Shown here: positions 37,346 through 46,263 of the stretch, in pieces
Layout of the letters: every line of letters starts with the position of its first letter
How positions within the stretch are numbered: position 1 is the first letter of the stretch
Origin: Paenibacillus cremeus
GTDB taxonomy: Bacteria > Bacillota > Bacilli > Paenibacillales > NBRC-103111
Reading direction: 5' to 3'
Length of the DNA stretch: 64,000 nucleotides
Assembly: GCF_007786445.1 (NCBI RefSeq)
Contig: NZ_VNJI01000026.1
Span: 1-64,000 of the forward strand
The notes under the pieces: model-generated
Seen by the model: the letters and a program-made list of their open reading frames with translations, nothing else
Databases searched by the model: none
Told to the model about the DNA's origin: nothing
Position numbers and translations under genes: made by a program

Positions 37346-37368
37346 GTTATTTGCAAATAGACTCTAAT

Positions 37369-37431
37369 GTCCCAATCGACCGATTTATTGGCGCAATCGA
37401 CCATGATAATTAGCGCATGAAGCGCTATCAT
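37369..37431 (+). promoter_or_regulatory. Regulon promoter copy 1, before the response regulator gene
   Basis: GTCCCAATCGACC (37369-37381) and GCGCAATCGACC (37391-37402) place AATCGACC at 37374 and 37395, 21 bp apart. TATCAT at 37426 is the -10, 31 bp after the second half-site. Both half-sites are identical. There is no -35 of sigma-A type, as expected for an activated promoter. Autoregulation is inferred. Confidence 0.8.
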
Positions 37432-37464
37432 GAAGTCAGAGACAGCCTGAAAAGGAGCTGATGA

Positions 37465-39009
37465 ATGCCGATGAACATTGTGATCGTGGAAGATGAACAT
37501 TGGGCTTTGGCGGAATTGGCCGAAGTGATGAAGGTGTACGAGCCGGAGCATCGGGTCTTTGCTTTCGATAACGGGGAGGATGTTCTGCAAGCCTTAGACA
37601 GCGTGGTGCCTCAGCTGGTGCTAACAGACATCAACATGCCGGGGATTGACGGGCTGGAGCTGGTCGAGCAGCTGAACCGACTGGATCCTTCGATCAAAAA
37701 AATCATTATCAGTGTCCATGATCAGTTCGAGTATGCGCGACAAGGGATGAAATTCGGAGTCATTGATTTTCTGGTGAAGCCGGTAAAGAAGGAAACGCTG
37801 TACAAAGCCGTTAACCAGGCCATAGAGCAAATCGAGCAGAACAACAGACAGAAGCAGGAGCTGCTTCTCGGAAATTTGGCCCGACTGCTGACCGCACCGG
37901 AATTGAGCGCGGACCCGATGCTGCATGCTTATGCTAGACCCGCCTATGGAATGATTTTGATAAATTTTGAGCCCGATACTTCAGTTAAAGGCCGAAAATT
38001 ACCTGAGCTTCACCCAGATGAGCTGAAGCGGATGATCCATAGCACGTCGCCTCAAATTTCGGAGAAAGACATTCAAGTCATCGCGCTTGATGCAGCGCAT
38101 TCGGTTGTCCTCTTGCCAGGCTCTGCACGGAGAACGGAGGGTCAGCCGGATACAGTGGCGCTTGGTTTGTATCAGCATCTGCATCACGCGCTTTCTTGTC
38201 ACGTGCATGTCAGTTATGCGATGAAGCCGGTCGGAGCATCGTTTCACGATACGTTCATCAAGCTAAGGCGAACAGTAGAGGATCACCGGCTGTTCGGAAG
38301 GTCGTCGTACCTTCGGCCTGACAGCAGCTCCGATGTCGATTTAACGGTGCTGTGGGACCGAGTTCGGGTGATGGAATCCTATTATAAAAAAGGCGATTTG
38401 GCTAAAGGTGAAGCAAGCCTCCTGGATCTCGTAGGAGCTGTTCGCAGCCTTTCCATCACGAAGAGGCAGCTGGGATTGTTCGCATGCGATCTGCTGTTTT
38501 CCCTCAAATTCAATCTGCTCGAAGCCAAGCTGGGCAGCATTAACATCCACGAGCTTCAAGAGGATCCCGCGCTGATTCACACCGTGTCGGATTACCGCCA
38601 GTTGTTCGTGCTCCTTAAAGATAAAATCTGCAGTTTATATTGTGATGCAGAGACAGCTCATCATACCCCAAAGGGGCTGATTTTTGTCCTTCTGGGCATC
38701 ATTCATCATCACTATCAAACCAATATATCCCTCCAGCAATTTGCCGCGGAGCATCACGTAAGCTTAGGGTACCTCTCCCGTCTATTTAAAAGCCATACCG
38801 GATTAACCTTTTCTGAATATATCGTCGATTACCGGATTCGCAAGGCCAAGGAGCTGCTAAGTCATGGAGTGGATCGCTTGCAGGAGATCAGCCGCTTAGT
38901 GGGCTATGAGGACGCCAAGCACTTTAGCCTGCTGTTCAAGAAGTCCGTCGGAGAGTCGCCGATGGCTTATGCTAAAAGGTTGAACGGAGCGGGAAGCAAA
39001 CGTAAATGA
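37465..39009 (+). CDS. AraC-family response regulator (YesN type)
   Basis: The 514-residue regulator has a receiver with phosphoacceptor D55 (LTDINMPGIDG) and LVKPVKKET. A variable linker and two C-terminal helix-turn-helix units follow (LQQFAAEHHVSLGYLSRLF and LQEISRLVGYEDAKHF). No kinase gene is adjacent. The same promoter type precedes the sensor kinase gene at 53040, which is its probable partner. It is expected to bind the paired AATCGRCC sites and activate the sulfatase/transport regulon. ATG 37465 follows AAAGGAG; ATG 37471 is possible. Confidence 0.92.
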   Translation: MPMNIVIVEDEHWALAELAEVMKVYEPEHRVFAFDNGEDVLQALDSVVPQLVLTDINMPGIDGLELVEQLNRLDPSIKKIIISVHDQFEYARQGMKFGVIDFLVKPVKKETLYKAVNQAIEQIEQNNRQKQELLLGNLARLLTAPELSADPMLHAYARPAYGMILINFEPDTSVKGRKLPELHPDELKRMIHSTSPQISEKDIQVIALDAAHSVVLLPGSARRTEGQPDTVALGLYQHLHHALSCHVHVSYAMKPVGASFHDTFIKLRRTVEDHRLFGRSSYLRPDSSSDVDLTVLWDRVRVMESYYKKGDLAKGEASLLDLVGAVRSLSITKRQLGLFACDLLFSLKFNLLEAKLGSINIHELQEDPALIHTVSDYRQLFVLLKDKICSLYCDAETAHHTPKGLIFVLLGIIHHHYQTNISLQQFAAEHHVSLGYLSRLFKSHTGLTFSEYIVDYRIRKAKELLSHGVDRLQEISRLVGYEDAKHFSLLFKKSVGESPMAYAKRLNGAGSKRK

Positions 39010-39208
39010 AGGAAGGAAAAATCGCCCCCCTGTTTTAGTACAATTTACGGGTTTTCGATTATTGTGCTTATTTTTACAATTAGTTTAAAGCTCTGAACTA
39101 CGCAGCAAGCGAAAGTAGGAGAGAGACGGAGCTTCTCGGCAGCCATCCCAGGCCTGGGGCAACGCCGTTTGGACGAGAACCGTTAATTCAAAAAGGGAGG
39201 ATTCATGC

Positions 39209-40552
39209 ATGAACCATGCTAGGAGAGTAGCCCTAGTTTCCTTCGCGACTCTGATGACCTCAGCACTCGTAGCGTGCAGCACCCAACCGGCATCCAAGCC
39301 GGCACCTGCAGATAAGCCAGCTGCGGCTCAGACCGATGCGAAAGCGGTAGAACCGAAAACGCTTACACTGCTGACAGGGACAACCGGTACGGCGTATCCG
39401 GCACTACAGGCGGTCGCAGCGGAGGCCGAGAAGAAGTTGAATATCAAGATTAAGTTTGATATTAAGCCGGATGGCACGGAAGGCGATAATCTCGTGAAAA
39501 CGCGTCTGGCTACCGGCGAAATGTCGGACATCCTCTTCTACAACTCGGGCTCTTTGTTTCAGGCGCTTAATCCCGAGGAAAACTTTGTGGATCTGACCAA
39601 AGAGCCCTTCATGGATAAGGTCATGGATTCCTTCAAATCCGTGGTTACGGCGAATGGAAAGGTGTACGGCGTTCCTGGCGGCTCCTCCAACGTAGGCGGG
39701 ATCATGTACAACAAGAAGGTGTACAAGGACCTCGGACTAACGATCCCCAAAACCTGGGCGGAATATATCGCCAATAATGAAAAGATCAAGGCCGCAGGCA
39801 AAATCGCCGTCATCGGCTCATACAAAACCACATGGACGTCCCAGTTGTACGTGCTGGCCAATGAATATAACGTGGTACAGCAAAACCCGAACTTTGTGAC
39901 GGACTATACCGGTAATAAAGCTAAATTTGCCAACACGCCTACGGCGCTTCGCGGCTTTGAGATGACAGCCGAAACGTTCCAGAAGGGCTATATGAACAAG
40001 GATTTTCTGGCTACCACCTATGATGGTGGACTGAAGCTGCTGGCCGAAGGCACCGGGGTGCATTATCCGATGCTGACCCATGCGGTGGATGCGCTGGCCC
40101 AGAACTTCCCGGATAAGATCAAGGACATCGGGGTATTCCCGGTGCCGAGCGACAACGCCAGCATTAACGGGTTTACGGTATGGATGCCGAGCGGGCTGTA
40201 TATCAATAAGAAGAGTAAAAACGTCGATGCCGCGAAAAAATGGCTGGAGTATCTCATTTCTCCTGAGGGCATGAAGGTTTATATGAGCAAAAGTAAGGCG
40301 AACGGCCCTTATGTCATCAAAGGCATTAATGTGCCGGACGACGCTTACGATGCGATCAAGGAAATGCAGCCGTTCTTTGATTCGGGTAAAACGGCTCCGG
40401 CACTGGAGTTCGTATCACCGGTCAAAGGTCCGAACCTGGAGAGCATTCTGATCGAGGTCGGAACGGGGCAGAAATCGGCGGCCGACGGTGCGTCCGATTA
40501 CGACAAGGATGTCAAGAAGCAGGCTCAACAGTTAAATCTGAAGGGCTGGTAA
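39209..40552 (+). CDS. CUT1 sugar ABC transporter, substrate-binding lipoprotein (transporter 2)
   Basis: This 447-residue binding protein has lipobox LVAC and an Ala/Pro/Lys-rich linker. The mature fold starts KTLTLLTGTTGTAYPALQ and includes YNKKVYKDLGLTIPKTWAEY, a common CUT1 SBP segment. It delivers a saccharide to the two following permeases. GGGAGG lies eight bases before ATG 39209. A 10-bp hairpin separates it from the permease genes. The 200 bases upstream have TACAAT at 39075 and only a degenerate version of the regulon half-site pair. Confidence 0.9.
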   Translation: MNHARRVALVSFATLMTSALVACSTQPASKPAPADKPAAAQTDAKAVEPKTLTLLTGTTGTAYPALQAVAAEAEKKLNIKIKFDIKPDGTEGDNLVKTRLATGEMSDILFYNSGSLFQALNPEENFVDLTKEPFMDKVMDSFKSVVTANGKVYGVPGGSSNVGGIMYNKKVYKDLGLTIPKTWAEYIANNEKIKAAGKIAVIGSYKTTWTSQLYVLANEYNVVQQNPNFVTDYTGNKAKFANTPTALRGFEMTAETFQKGYMNKDFLATTYDGGLKLLAEGTGVHYPMLTHAVDALAQNFPDKIKDIGVFPVPSDNASINGFTVWMPSGLYINKKSKNVDAAKKWLEYLISPEGMKVYMSKSKANGPYVIKGINVPDDAYDAIKEMQPFFDSGKTAPALEFVSPVKGPNLESILIEVGTGQKSAADGASDYDKDVKKQAQQLNLKGW

Positions 40553-40577
40553 CGACGCGCTGAAATAGAATCCGGAT

Positions 40578-40608
40578 CGGTCCTGCACATGTCGATGCTG
40601 CAGGACCG
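40578..40608 (+). other. Intercistronic RNA hairpin
   Basis: CGGTCCTGCA (40578-40587) and TGCAGGACCG (40599-40608) are perfect complements without a T-run. As at 19425, it lies between binding-protein and permease genes and probably stabilises the upstream mRNA. Confidence 0.7.
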
Positions 40609-40631
40609 GTTGTCCTAAAGGAGTGAAGCAC

Positions 40632-41498
40632 GTGAGCTTGGCGCAAAGGAAAATGTACTCCTACTTGTTCTTGCTGCCGGCGGGCATTATTTATTTCGTC
40701 TTTTATTTGCTGCCGACGATTATGTCATTATTTTTCAGCTTGACCCGATGGACCTTGACCAAGTGGCAATTTATTGGCTTTGAAAATTACACCATGTTTT
40801 TCGAGGAGTCGTCTTTGCGAATCGGGTTTCGGAATACGATTATATTCGCGGTCGTGACCTGCGGCTTGAAGGTGGTTCTCGCTCTCTTGCTCGCCACGCT
40901 GCTCACCTCGCGCATTTGGTTCAAGGATTATTTCCGCTCCATGGTCTTTTTCCCGACGCTGCTCAGTACCATTGCCGTGGGGATCGCCTTTAGTACGATG
41001 ATGCATCCGACTCAAGGGGTGATCAATACAGCACTGGCCTCCTTTGGCATTCAAGGGCCGGACTGGCTCGGAAACACCAAGATCGCCTTGCTGTCCGTCG
41101 CGCTCATCGATGTTTGGAAGGGCGTCGGCATCGCCACCGTGATTTATATTGCTGGTATTATGTCGATTCCCCAGCATTACTATGAAGCGCTGCGCATCGA
41201 CGGGGGGAGCTCCTTCCGCAGCTTTTGGCACATTACTTTACCGCTGAGCAGACCGGCTATGAACTCGGTGATTATTCTGGCTTTTATCGGCGGTCTGAGA
41301 ACGTTTGATTTGATTTGGGCCACTACGCGGGGAGGGCCGGGCTTCTCTACCGACCTCATCGCTTCGATTATTTATAAGCAGTACCAAGCCGGCTTCTACG
41401 GTTTAGCGACCGCAGGCAATGTGATCTTGTTTATCGGCATTTCCCTGCTCGCATTCCCGCTGTATATGTTCCTCAGCCGAAGAGAGGTGGATCTATGA
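40632..41498 (+). CDS. ABC sugar permease, MalF type (transporter 2)
   Basis: This is a 288-residue membrane subunit starting at GTG 40632, chosen because AAAGGAG at 40617 is eight bases away. Membrane segments begin at YSYLFLLPAGIIYFVFYLL. The EAA loop is EALRIDGGSSFRSFWHITL. It overlaps the next permease gene by four bases. Confidence 0.91.
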   Translation: MSLAQRKMYSYLFLLPAGIIYFVFYLLPTIMSLFFSLTRWTLTKWQFIGFENYTMFFEESSLRIGFRNTIIFAVVTCGLKVVLALLLATLLTSRIWFKDYFRSMVFFPTLLSTIAVGIAFSTMMHPTQGVINTALASFGIQGPDWLGNTKIALLSVALIDVWKGVGIATVIYIAGIMSIPQHYYEALRIDGGSSFRSFWHITLPLSRPAMNSVIILAFIGGLRTFDLIWATTRGGPGFSTDLIASIIYKQYQAGFYGLATAGNVILFIGISLLAFPLYMFLSRREVDL

Positions 41499-42382
41499 AC
41501 AGCCTGGCTCGGGAATCCCATGTGGCTTCAGCTAAGGCGGGCACGCGCTGGCAGGTCGTTACGAGCAAAGCCTTGGTCAGTCTGATTTTGTTCATCCTGT
41601 CCACGATTGTGTTCTGGGTACCTTTTTACTTCGTGATCGTCAATTCGTTCAAGACGAGCATGAAGGCAGCCGAAATGAACATGCTCTGGCCGGAAACCTT
41701 GAACATTCTGGACAATTATAAAACCGTGCTGCTCACGGCGGACGGCATGCTGATTCGCGCGTTCTACAACAGTACGCTGCTGACGATCTTTTCTTTAGTC
41801 GGCATGGTTTTCGTTAGCTCGCTCGCCGGCTTTATTCTCCAGCGCAGGGAGCGGGGAAGGGCCGCCTCCGTACTGAATTTTCTGGTGCTTGCCGGACTGA
41901 TGATTCCACCTGCGGTTGTGCCCACCATTTGGGTGCTGAATACGATCGGGCTGTTTAAAACGATGACCGGGCTTACGATGGTGGAAATTGCCCTGCACTT
42001 TCCGTTCTGTGCCATTTTGTACAAAGCGTTCACGGCCACTGTGCCCAAGGACATTGACGAGAGCGCGTTTATCGACGGCTGCGGGGGCTTCAAGCTGTTC
42101 ACCCAAATTATTTTTCCTCTGCTGAAGCCGGTCACGTCCACTATTGTGATTATTCAAGCGGTCAGCGTGTTTAACGATTTCGTCAATCCGCTCTATTTTT
42201 TGCCCGGGTCGGACAACGCTACCGTGCAGCTGACGCTTTATAACTTTATGAGCATGTATTTAACCCAATGGAACCTGCTTTTCGCCGATGTCGTACTGAT
42301 TTCCATTCCACCTTTGGTTCTGTTTTTGTTTTTTAACAAGCAGATCGTGGCTGGGATGACCGCTGGTGCGGTGAAAGGATAG
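41495..42382 (+). CDS. ABC sugar permease, MalG type (transporter 2)
   Basis: This 295-residue partner permease has the EAA loop DESAFIDGCGGFKLFTQI and the C-terminal VAGMTAGAVKG. The stop is only four bases before the sulfatase start, so transport and desulfation are encoded on one message. Confidence 0.91.
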   Translation: MNSLARESHVASAKAGTRWQVVTSKALVSLILFILSTIVFWVPFYFVIVNSFKTSMKAAEMNMLWPETLNILDNYKTVLLTADGMLIRAFYNSTLLTIFSLVGMVFVSSLAGFILQRRERGRAASVLNFLVLAGLMIPPAVVPTIWVLNTIGLFKTMTGLTMVEIALHFPFCAILYKAFTATVPKDIDESAFIDGCGGFKLFTQIIFPLLKPVTSTIVIIQAVSVFNDFVNPLYFLPGSDNATVQLTLYNFMSMYLTQWNLLFADVVLISIPPLVLFLFFNKQIVAGMTAGAVKG

Positions 42383-42386
42383 CGTG

Positions 42387-43796
42387 ATGACACCCAACAT
42401 TCTTCTAATTATGGCTGACCAGCTGCGCTACGACTGTGTCGGCTTTGCCGGCATGTCTCCGGTGGCCACCCCGAATATCGATCGACTGGCAGCGGAAGGG
42501 ATGAGCTTTGCAACGGCTTTCAGTCCTATCCCAGTCTGTGGACCCGCTCGGCAATCGCTTGTTTGCGGGCGAAGAGCGGAGACGTTCGGAGGGCTGTGGA
42601 ATGCCGGCATCGCCTGGAAGGTGAGTACACTTGCGCCGAGCGCCTACTCGTGGGCCCGTACGCTTCAGGAGCATGGATACCGCAGCGGCTATGTGGGCAA
42701 GTGGGACGTTCATCCGACGCTGGACCCCACCCATTATGGCTATGACGAGTTTGTCGACAGCCGGAAGCTTTATGCGGAAGCGCTGCGGGCACAGTATCCG
42801 GACGTTGAGTATACGGGCGGCTATCTGGGGGAGGTGGACCCGCTGCCGCTCGAGGACACGCTTAGCCATAGAACCTCCTCCGAGGCAGGGAAGCTGCTGC
42901 AGAGGCTGGCGGCATCCGGCGGTCCGTGGCAGCTGCGTGTGAACTTCGACGAGCCCCATCTGCCCTGCCGACCGACCGCGGAATTCGCCAAGCTTTATGA
43001 TGCGAGGCAGATAGCCCCGTGGGGCAGCTTCGCGGAAACCTTCGCGGGCAAGCCGTACATTCAGGCCCAGCAGCTTCACAGCTGGGGGATTGAAGACTAC
43101 GGCTGGGAGGAGTGGGCTCCTATCGTAGCCAGGTATTTCGCGGTCATCAGCCAGCTTGACGATGCGATCGGCCGATTGCTGAAGCAATTGGACGATCTCG
43201 GACTGCGGGAGAACACACTGGTCGTGTTTACATCCGACCATGGCGATCTGTGCGGCGGGCACCGGATGATGGATAAGCATTATGTTATGTACGAGGACGT
43301 TATTCGGGTCCCGATGGTGATGCGTTGGCCCGGAGTCATTCGCGCCGGCTCCCAGACAGAGGAGCTGGTTTATAATTTGCTCGATTTGCCGCCTACGCTT
43401 CTGCAGGCCTGCGGACTCGCCAACCCGGAGGATTGCCGCTTTCACGGTCAATCACTGGTCCCGTTATGGAAGACGGGGAGCAAAGAGCAAGCAGGAGGCT
43501 ATATATCGCGTGAAGAGATCGTCTGCACGTATAACGGACAGCAATTCGGGCTGTTTACGCAGCGGATGATCCGGACCCGGGAATGGAAATACGTCTGGAA
43601 TTTGACGGATGTCGATGAGCTGTATGATCTGCGGAACGACCCGCATGAACTGAACAATCAAATCGGTGTGCAAGGTCATCGAGAGCTGATCGCGGGCTTG
43701 CGGAGACGGCTATATGAGATTCTGAAGCAGGATGAAGATCCGATTGTCGCAAACCAATGGATGCAGCGGCAGCTTCTGGAGGGAAGGAAGCTTTGA
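42387..43796 (+). CDS. Sulfatase, formylglycine (Cys) type
   Basis: This 469-residue arylsulfatase-superfamily enzyme has the maturation motif CGPAR at residues 51-55 (CxPxR), where C51 would be converted to formylglycine. Metal ligands are expected in ADQLRYD near the N-terminus and in FTSDHGDLC. It lacks a signal peptide, so it should act on imported sulfated sugars in the cytoplasm. That is unlike most bacterial glycan sulfatases and consistent with the transporter genes directly upstream. A maturase (anSME or FGE) must be encoded elsewhere. ATG 42387 follows GAAAGGA. Confidence 0.92.
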   Translation: MTPNILLIMADQLRYDCVGFAGMSPVATPNIDRLAAEGMSFATAFSPIPVCGPARQSLVCGRRAETFGGLWNAGIAWKVSTLAPSAYSWARTLQEHGYRSGYVGKWDVHPTLDPTHYGYDEFVDSRKLYAEALRAQYPDVEYTGGYLGEVDPLPLEDTLSHRTSSEAGKLLQRLAASGGPWQLRVNFDEPHLPCRPTAEFAKLYDARQIAPWGSFAETFAGKPYIQAQQLHSWGIEDYGWEEWAPIVARYFAVISQLDDAIGRLLKQLDDLGLRENTLVVFTSDHGDLCGGHRMMDKHYVMYEDVIRVPMVMRWPGVIRAGSQTEELVYNLLDLPPTLLQACGLANPEDCRFHGQSLVPLWKTGSKEQAGGYISREEIVCTYNGQQFGLFTQRMIRTREWKYVWNLTDVDELYDLRNDPHELNNQIGVQGHRELIAGLRRRLYEILKQDEDPIVANQWMQRQLLEGRKL

Positions 43797-43805
43797 ACTT
43801 TTTAT

Positions 43806-43868
43806 GTCCGAATCGAACAGTCGGTTGTCAGAATCGGCAATGCGGCCCGTTTGAAGATTGCATACAAT
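43806..43868 (+). promoter_or_regulatory. Regulon promoter copy 2, before the TIM-barrel/sulfatase-like unit
   Basis: GTCCGAATCGAAC starts at 43806. Half-sites AATCGAAC (43811) and AATCGGCA (43832) are 21 bp apart and the -10 TACAAT starts at 43863, 31 bp further. The spacing is identical to copy 1. Confidence 0.78.
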
Positions 43869-43909
43869 TAGGACCAAGCAAGAAAAAAACGGTGAAATGA
43901 GGGATACAT

Positions 43910-44716
43910 ATGATCAAGTTGGGTGTCAACTCGGTATTGTTCAAGGAGTTTGATTTTGCTACGGCTGCCAAGCATATTGCGTTGTGCGGCTATGACGGAG
44001 TGGAAATCTCCGCAATCGAGGGCATGTGTGAGCATTTGGCTCTGAATGAGTGGAAATCGCAGGTGCAGCAGCTGAAAGCGATCGTTCAGGAAAATAACCT
44101 GGAGTTTCTCTCCATGGAATTCGGCTCGGTGAAAAGTGAGGAGAGACTCCTTCGCGCCTTTGAAGCTGGAGCAGAAATCGGCATTCCGATCATCAATATC
44201 GGTCCCGGCGGCAAAACAGGCGTAGAAGAGGATCTGGAGCGTTCCATTGACATGCTGCAGCGTATGTCCGACAAAGCTGCTTCGTATGGCGTAACCCTCT
44301 GCGTGAAGGCGCATGTCGGCAACGCGATCGACAATACTCCGACTACGCTGCGCGCGATGGCGGCGATCTCATCCCCGGCATTTGGGATCGACATGGATCC
44401 GAGCCATATTTACCGTGCCAACGAAAATCCAGAGGAAGCACTACCTGCAGTTCTGTCCCGAGTGAAGCACGTGCACATACGCGATTGCAAAGGCCGCCAG
44501 CAAGGACCGGGTCCGATTGAGCTGCAGGCTTGCGGACGCGGAGATATTAATCTGTACGGATACTGCAAAGCGATGGTAGACGGAGACTATAACGGACCGG
44601 TCGTGCTGGAGGTCATCGGAGCCAAGCCGGAGAATTCGCTCGCTCAAATCTCGATCGTAGCTGCTGATACGTACGGCTATCTCAACGCATGCCTCAAGCA
44701 ATTGGGCGGCAGATAA
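43910..44716 (+). CDS. Sugar-phosphate isomerase/epimerase-family TIM barrel
   Basis: The 268-residue protein has the xylose-isomerase-like AP-endonuclease-2 fold: GYDGVEISAIEGM, FLSMEFGS, GIDMDPSHIYRA and VKHVHIRDCKGR. The acidic and His residues in these blocks form the usual divalent-metal site. It likely isomerises or epimerises the released monosaccharide or a keto intermediate made by the Gfo/Idh enzymes. The sulfatase-like gene follows after 41 bases. Confidence 0.87.
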   Translation: MIKLGVNSVLFKEFDFATAAKHIALCGYDGVEISAIEGMCEHLALNEWKSQVQQLKAIVQENNLEFLSMEFGSVKSEERLLRAFEAGAEIGIPIINIGPGGKTGVEEDLERSIDMLQRMSDKAASYGVTLCVKAHVGNAIDNTPTTLRAMAAISSPAFGIDMDPSHIYRANENPEEALPAVLSRVKHVHIRDCKGRQQGPGPIELQACGRGDINLYGYCKAMVDGDYNGPVVLEVIGAKPENSLAQISIVAADTYGYLNACLKQLGGR

Positions 44717-44757
44717 TCAACCTGATTTTTTAAATCTAGGAGAAGGAGTGGAACGCC

Positions 44758-46188
44758 ATGGCTAGTAAACAACCCAACGTCATTCTTTTCGGTATCGACA
44801 GTCTGCGCCGGGATCATATGAGCTCTTATGGTTATCATCGTTTGACGACTCCACATCTGGATAAGCTGGCGGAGCAAGGGGTATTATTCGAAAAGCATTT
44901 CAGTCCGAGCATTCCCACCACCCCGGCGTATGCCTCCATGCTGACCGGAATGGACTGCTTCGGGACCGACGTCGTCGCGCTGCGCCATCAAGGGTCGCTT
45001 GGCGGCCATGTCAAAACATTGGCTGAGCTCTTGGAAGAAAACGGATACAATACGACCTGCGTTGGTTTTACAGGAAATCCGTCCTCTCGAGGCTTTCAAA
45101 ACTACCTTGAATATGAAGCCTGGGTACCGGACGATCGGGCAGAGTGTCCGAAGGCGGAAAATTTAAATGACGTGGCGATTCCGGAGCTGCAGCGACTCGC
45201 GGGCGAGGAAAAGCCGTTCTTCCTTTTCCTTCGCCACATGGATCCGCACTCCCCATACTTGCCACCACGGCCTTACCGGAGGCTGTTCTACGGCGGGGAC
45301 GAGAAAAATCCTGAGAACACCTCCATGGAGCCGGTTTTCAACTTTAAACCGTTCGGCGACTTCCTCAAATCATGGATTCCGAAAGATGTGACCGACCAAG
45401 AATACGTCACGGCGCTCTATGATGGAGCCATTGCCTATATGGACGCTTCGATCCAAGCGATCCTCAACGAGGTGGCGGCACTTGGTCTCGAAGAGGATAC
45501 GTTGATCATCGTCACTTCGGATCACGGGGAAACCTTGTATGAACATGACTGCTATTTCGATCATCATGGACTGTACGACTGCACGCTGACTGTGCCGTTA
45601 ATTATCAAGCTTCCGGGCAAGGTGGCTGCGGGCAAGCGAGTGTCGGATGTCACGCTCATTAGCGACATCATGCCTACGATGCTGGAGCTCCTGGGGATTG
45701 ATGCCGGACAGCAGCTGGATGGCCGCAGCCTGCAGCCGCTCATGGCGGGAGGGAAGCTGGATCGGATCAGCGAAATGTACATCACCGAATGCACCTGGAT
45801 GCGCAAGCATGGTTGGCGAACGTCAGAGTGGAAGCTGATCCGCGCGCTGGAGCCGGATTTTCATTTTAAACCGGAAGTAGAGCTGTACAATCTGGTTAAG
45901 GACCCAGAAGAAAATGTCAATGTGGCGGAGCAAGAGCCGGAAATCGTGGAGCTTCTCACTAGGCGGATGGAGGAGCATATCCATGGGCGAGAGGAAACCA
46001 CACAGAGAACGAACCCGATGTATACGAATTTGAACTGGCACGGCAAGGGCGGGGGGCCATTTAGCTCGTCTCAGCAAGCTTATGACACGCTATATATTGG
46101 CGGGGTTACGAGTGCCCGCAGTCTCCAGGCTAAACAGGCCGCCGAAAAAGCAGCAGCAGCGGCTGCCACCAAAGAAGTTACGAAGTAA
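44758..46188 (+). CDS. Sulfatase-family homologue with Thr at the catalytic position
   Basis: The 476-residue protein is a clear sulfatase-superfamily member (GIDSLRRDH at the N-terminus, FGKP-less SPSIPTTPAYASMLTG active-site block, VTSDHGETLYEHD metal site). The formylglycine motif CxPxR reads T54-T-P-A-Y58: Cys is replaced by Thr and Arg by Tyr. Formylglycine cannot form at Thr. Thr is the nucleophile in related phosphodiesterases of the alkaline phosphatase superfamily, so it may cleave phosphoesters or be a non-catalytic binder. The C-terminal 30 residues are Ala/Lys-rich. There is no signal peptide. Confidence 0.85.
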   Translation: MASKQPNVILFGIDSLRRDHMSSYGYHRLTTPHLDKLAEQGVLFEKHFSPSIPTTPAYASMLTGMDCFGTDVVALRHQGSLGGHVKTLAELLEENGYNTTCVGFTGNPSSRGFQNYLEYEAWVPDDRAECPKAENLNDVAIPELQRLAGEEKPFFLFLRHMDPHSPYLPPRPYRRLFYGGDEKNPENTSMEPVFNFKPFGDFLKSWIPKDVTDQEYVTALYDGAIAYMDASIQAILNEVAALGLEEDTLIIVTSDHGETLYEHDCYFDHHGLYDCTLTVPLIIKLPGKVAAGKRVSDVTLISDIMPTMLELLGIDAGQQLDGRSLQPLMAGGKLDRISEMYITECTWMRKHGWRTSEWKLIRALEPDFHFKPEVELYNLVKDPEENVNVAEQEPEIVELLTRRMEEHIHGREETTQRTNPMYTNLNWHGKGGGPFSSSQQAYDTLYIGGVTSARSLQAKQAAEKAAAAAATKEVTK

Positions 46189-46197
46189 ACGCTTCCA
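46184..46197 (+). promoter_or_regulatory. cre-like site before the AraC regulator gene
   Basis: AGTAAACGCTTCCA differs from the cre consensus at two positions and overlaps the preceding stop codon. TATAAT follows at about 46216, so the site is upstream of the predicted promoter. Confidence 0.4.
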
Positions 46198-46263
46198 TGA
46201 TATAGAAGAATATGGTTATAATGGATATGGATAGTGACAATCCTACCAAGGAAGTGACCATTC

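Noticed and set aside
39010-39080. A sixth regulon promoter before the transporter 2 binding-protein gene
   Set aside because: AATCGCCC at 39020 and TACAAT at 39075 exist, but the second half-site is poor and both spacings are off by 1-2 bases or more. It may be a degenerate copy, but I do not claim it.
42405-43451. 348-codon minus-strand frame opposite the sulfatase
   Set aside because: Antisense shadow of the sulfatase gene with no start signal.
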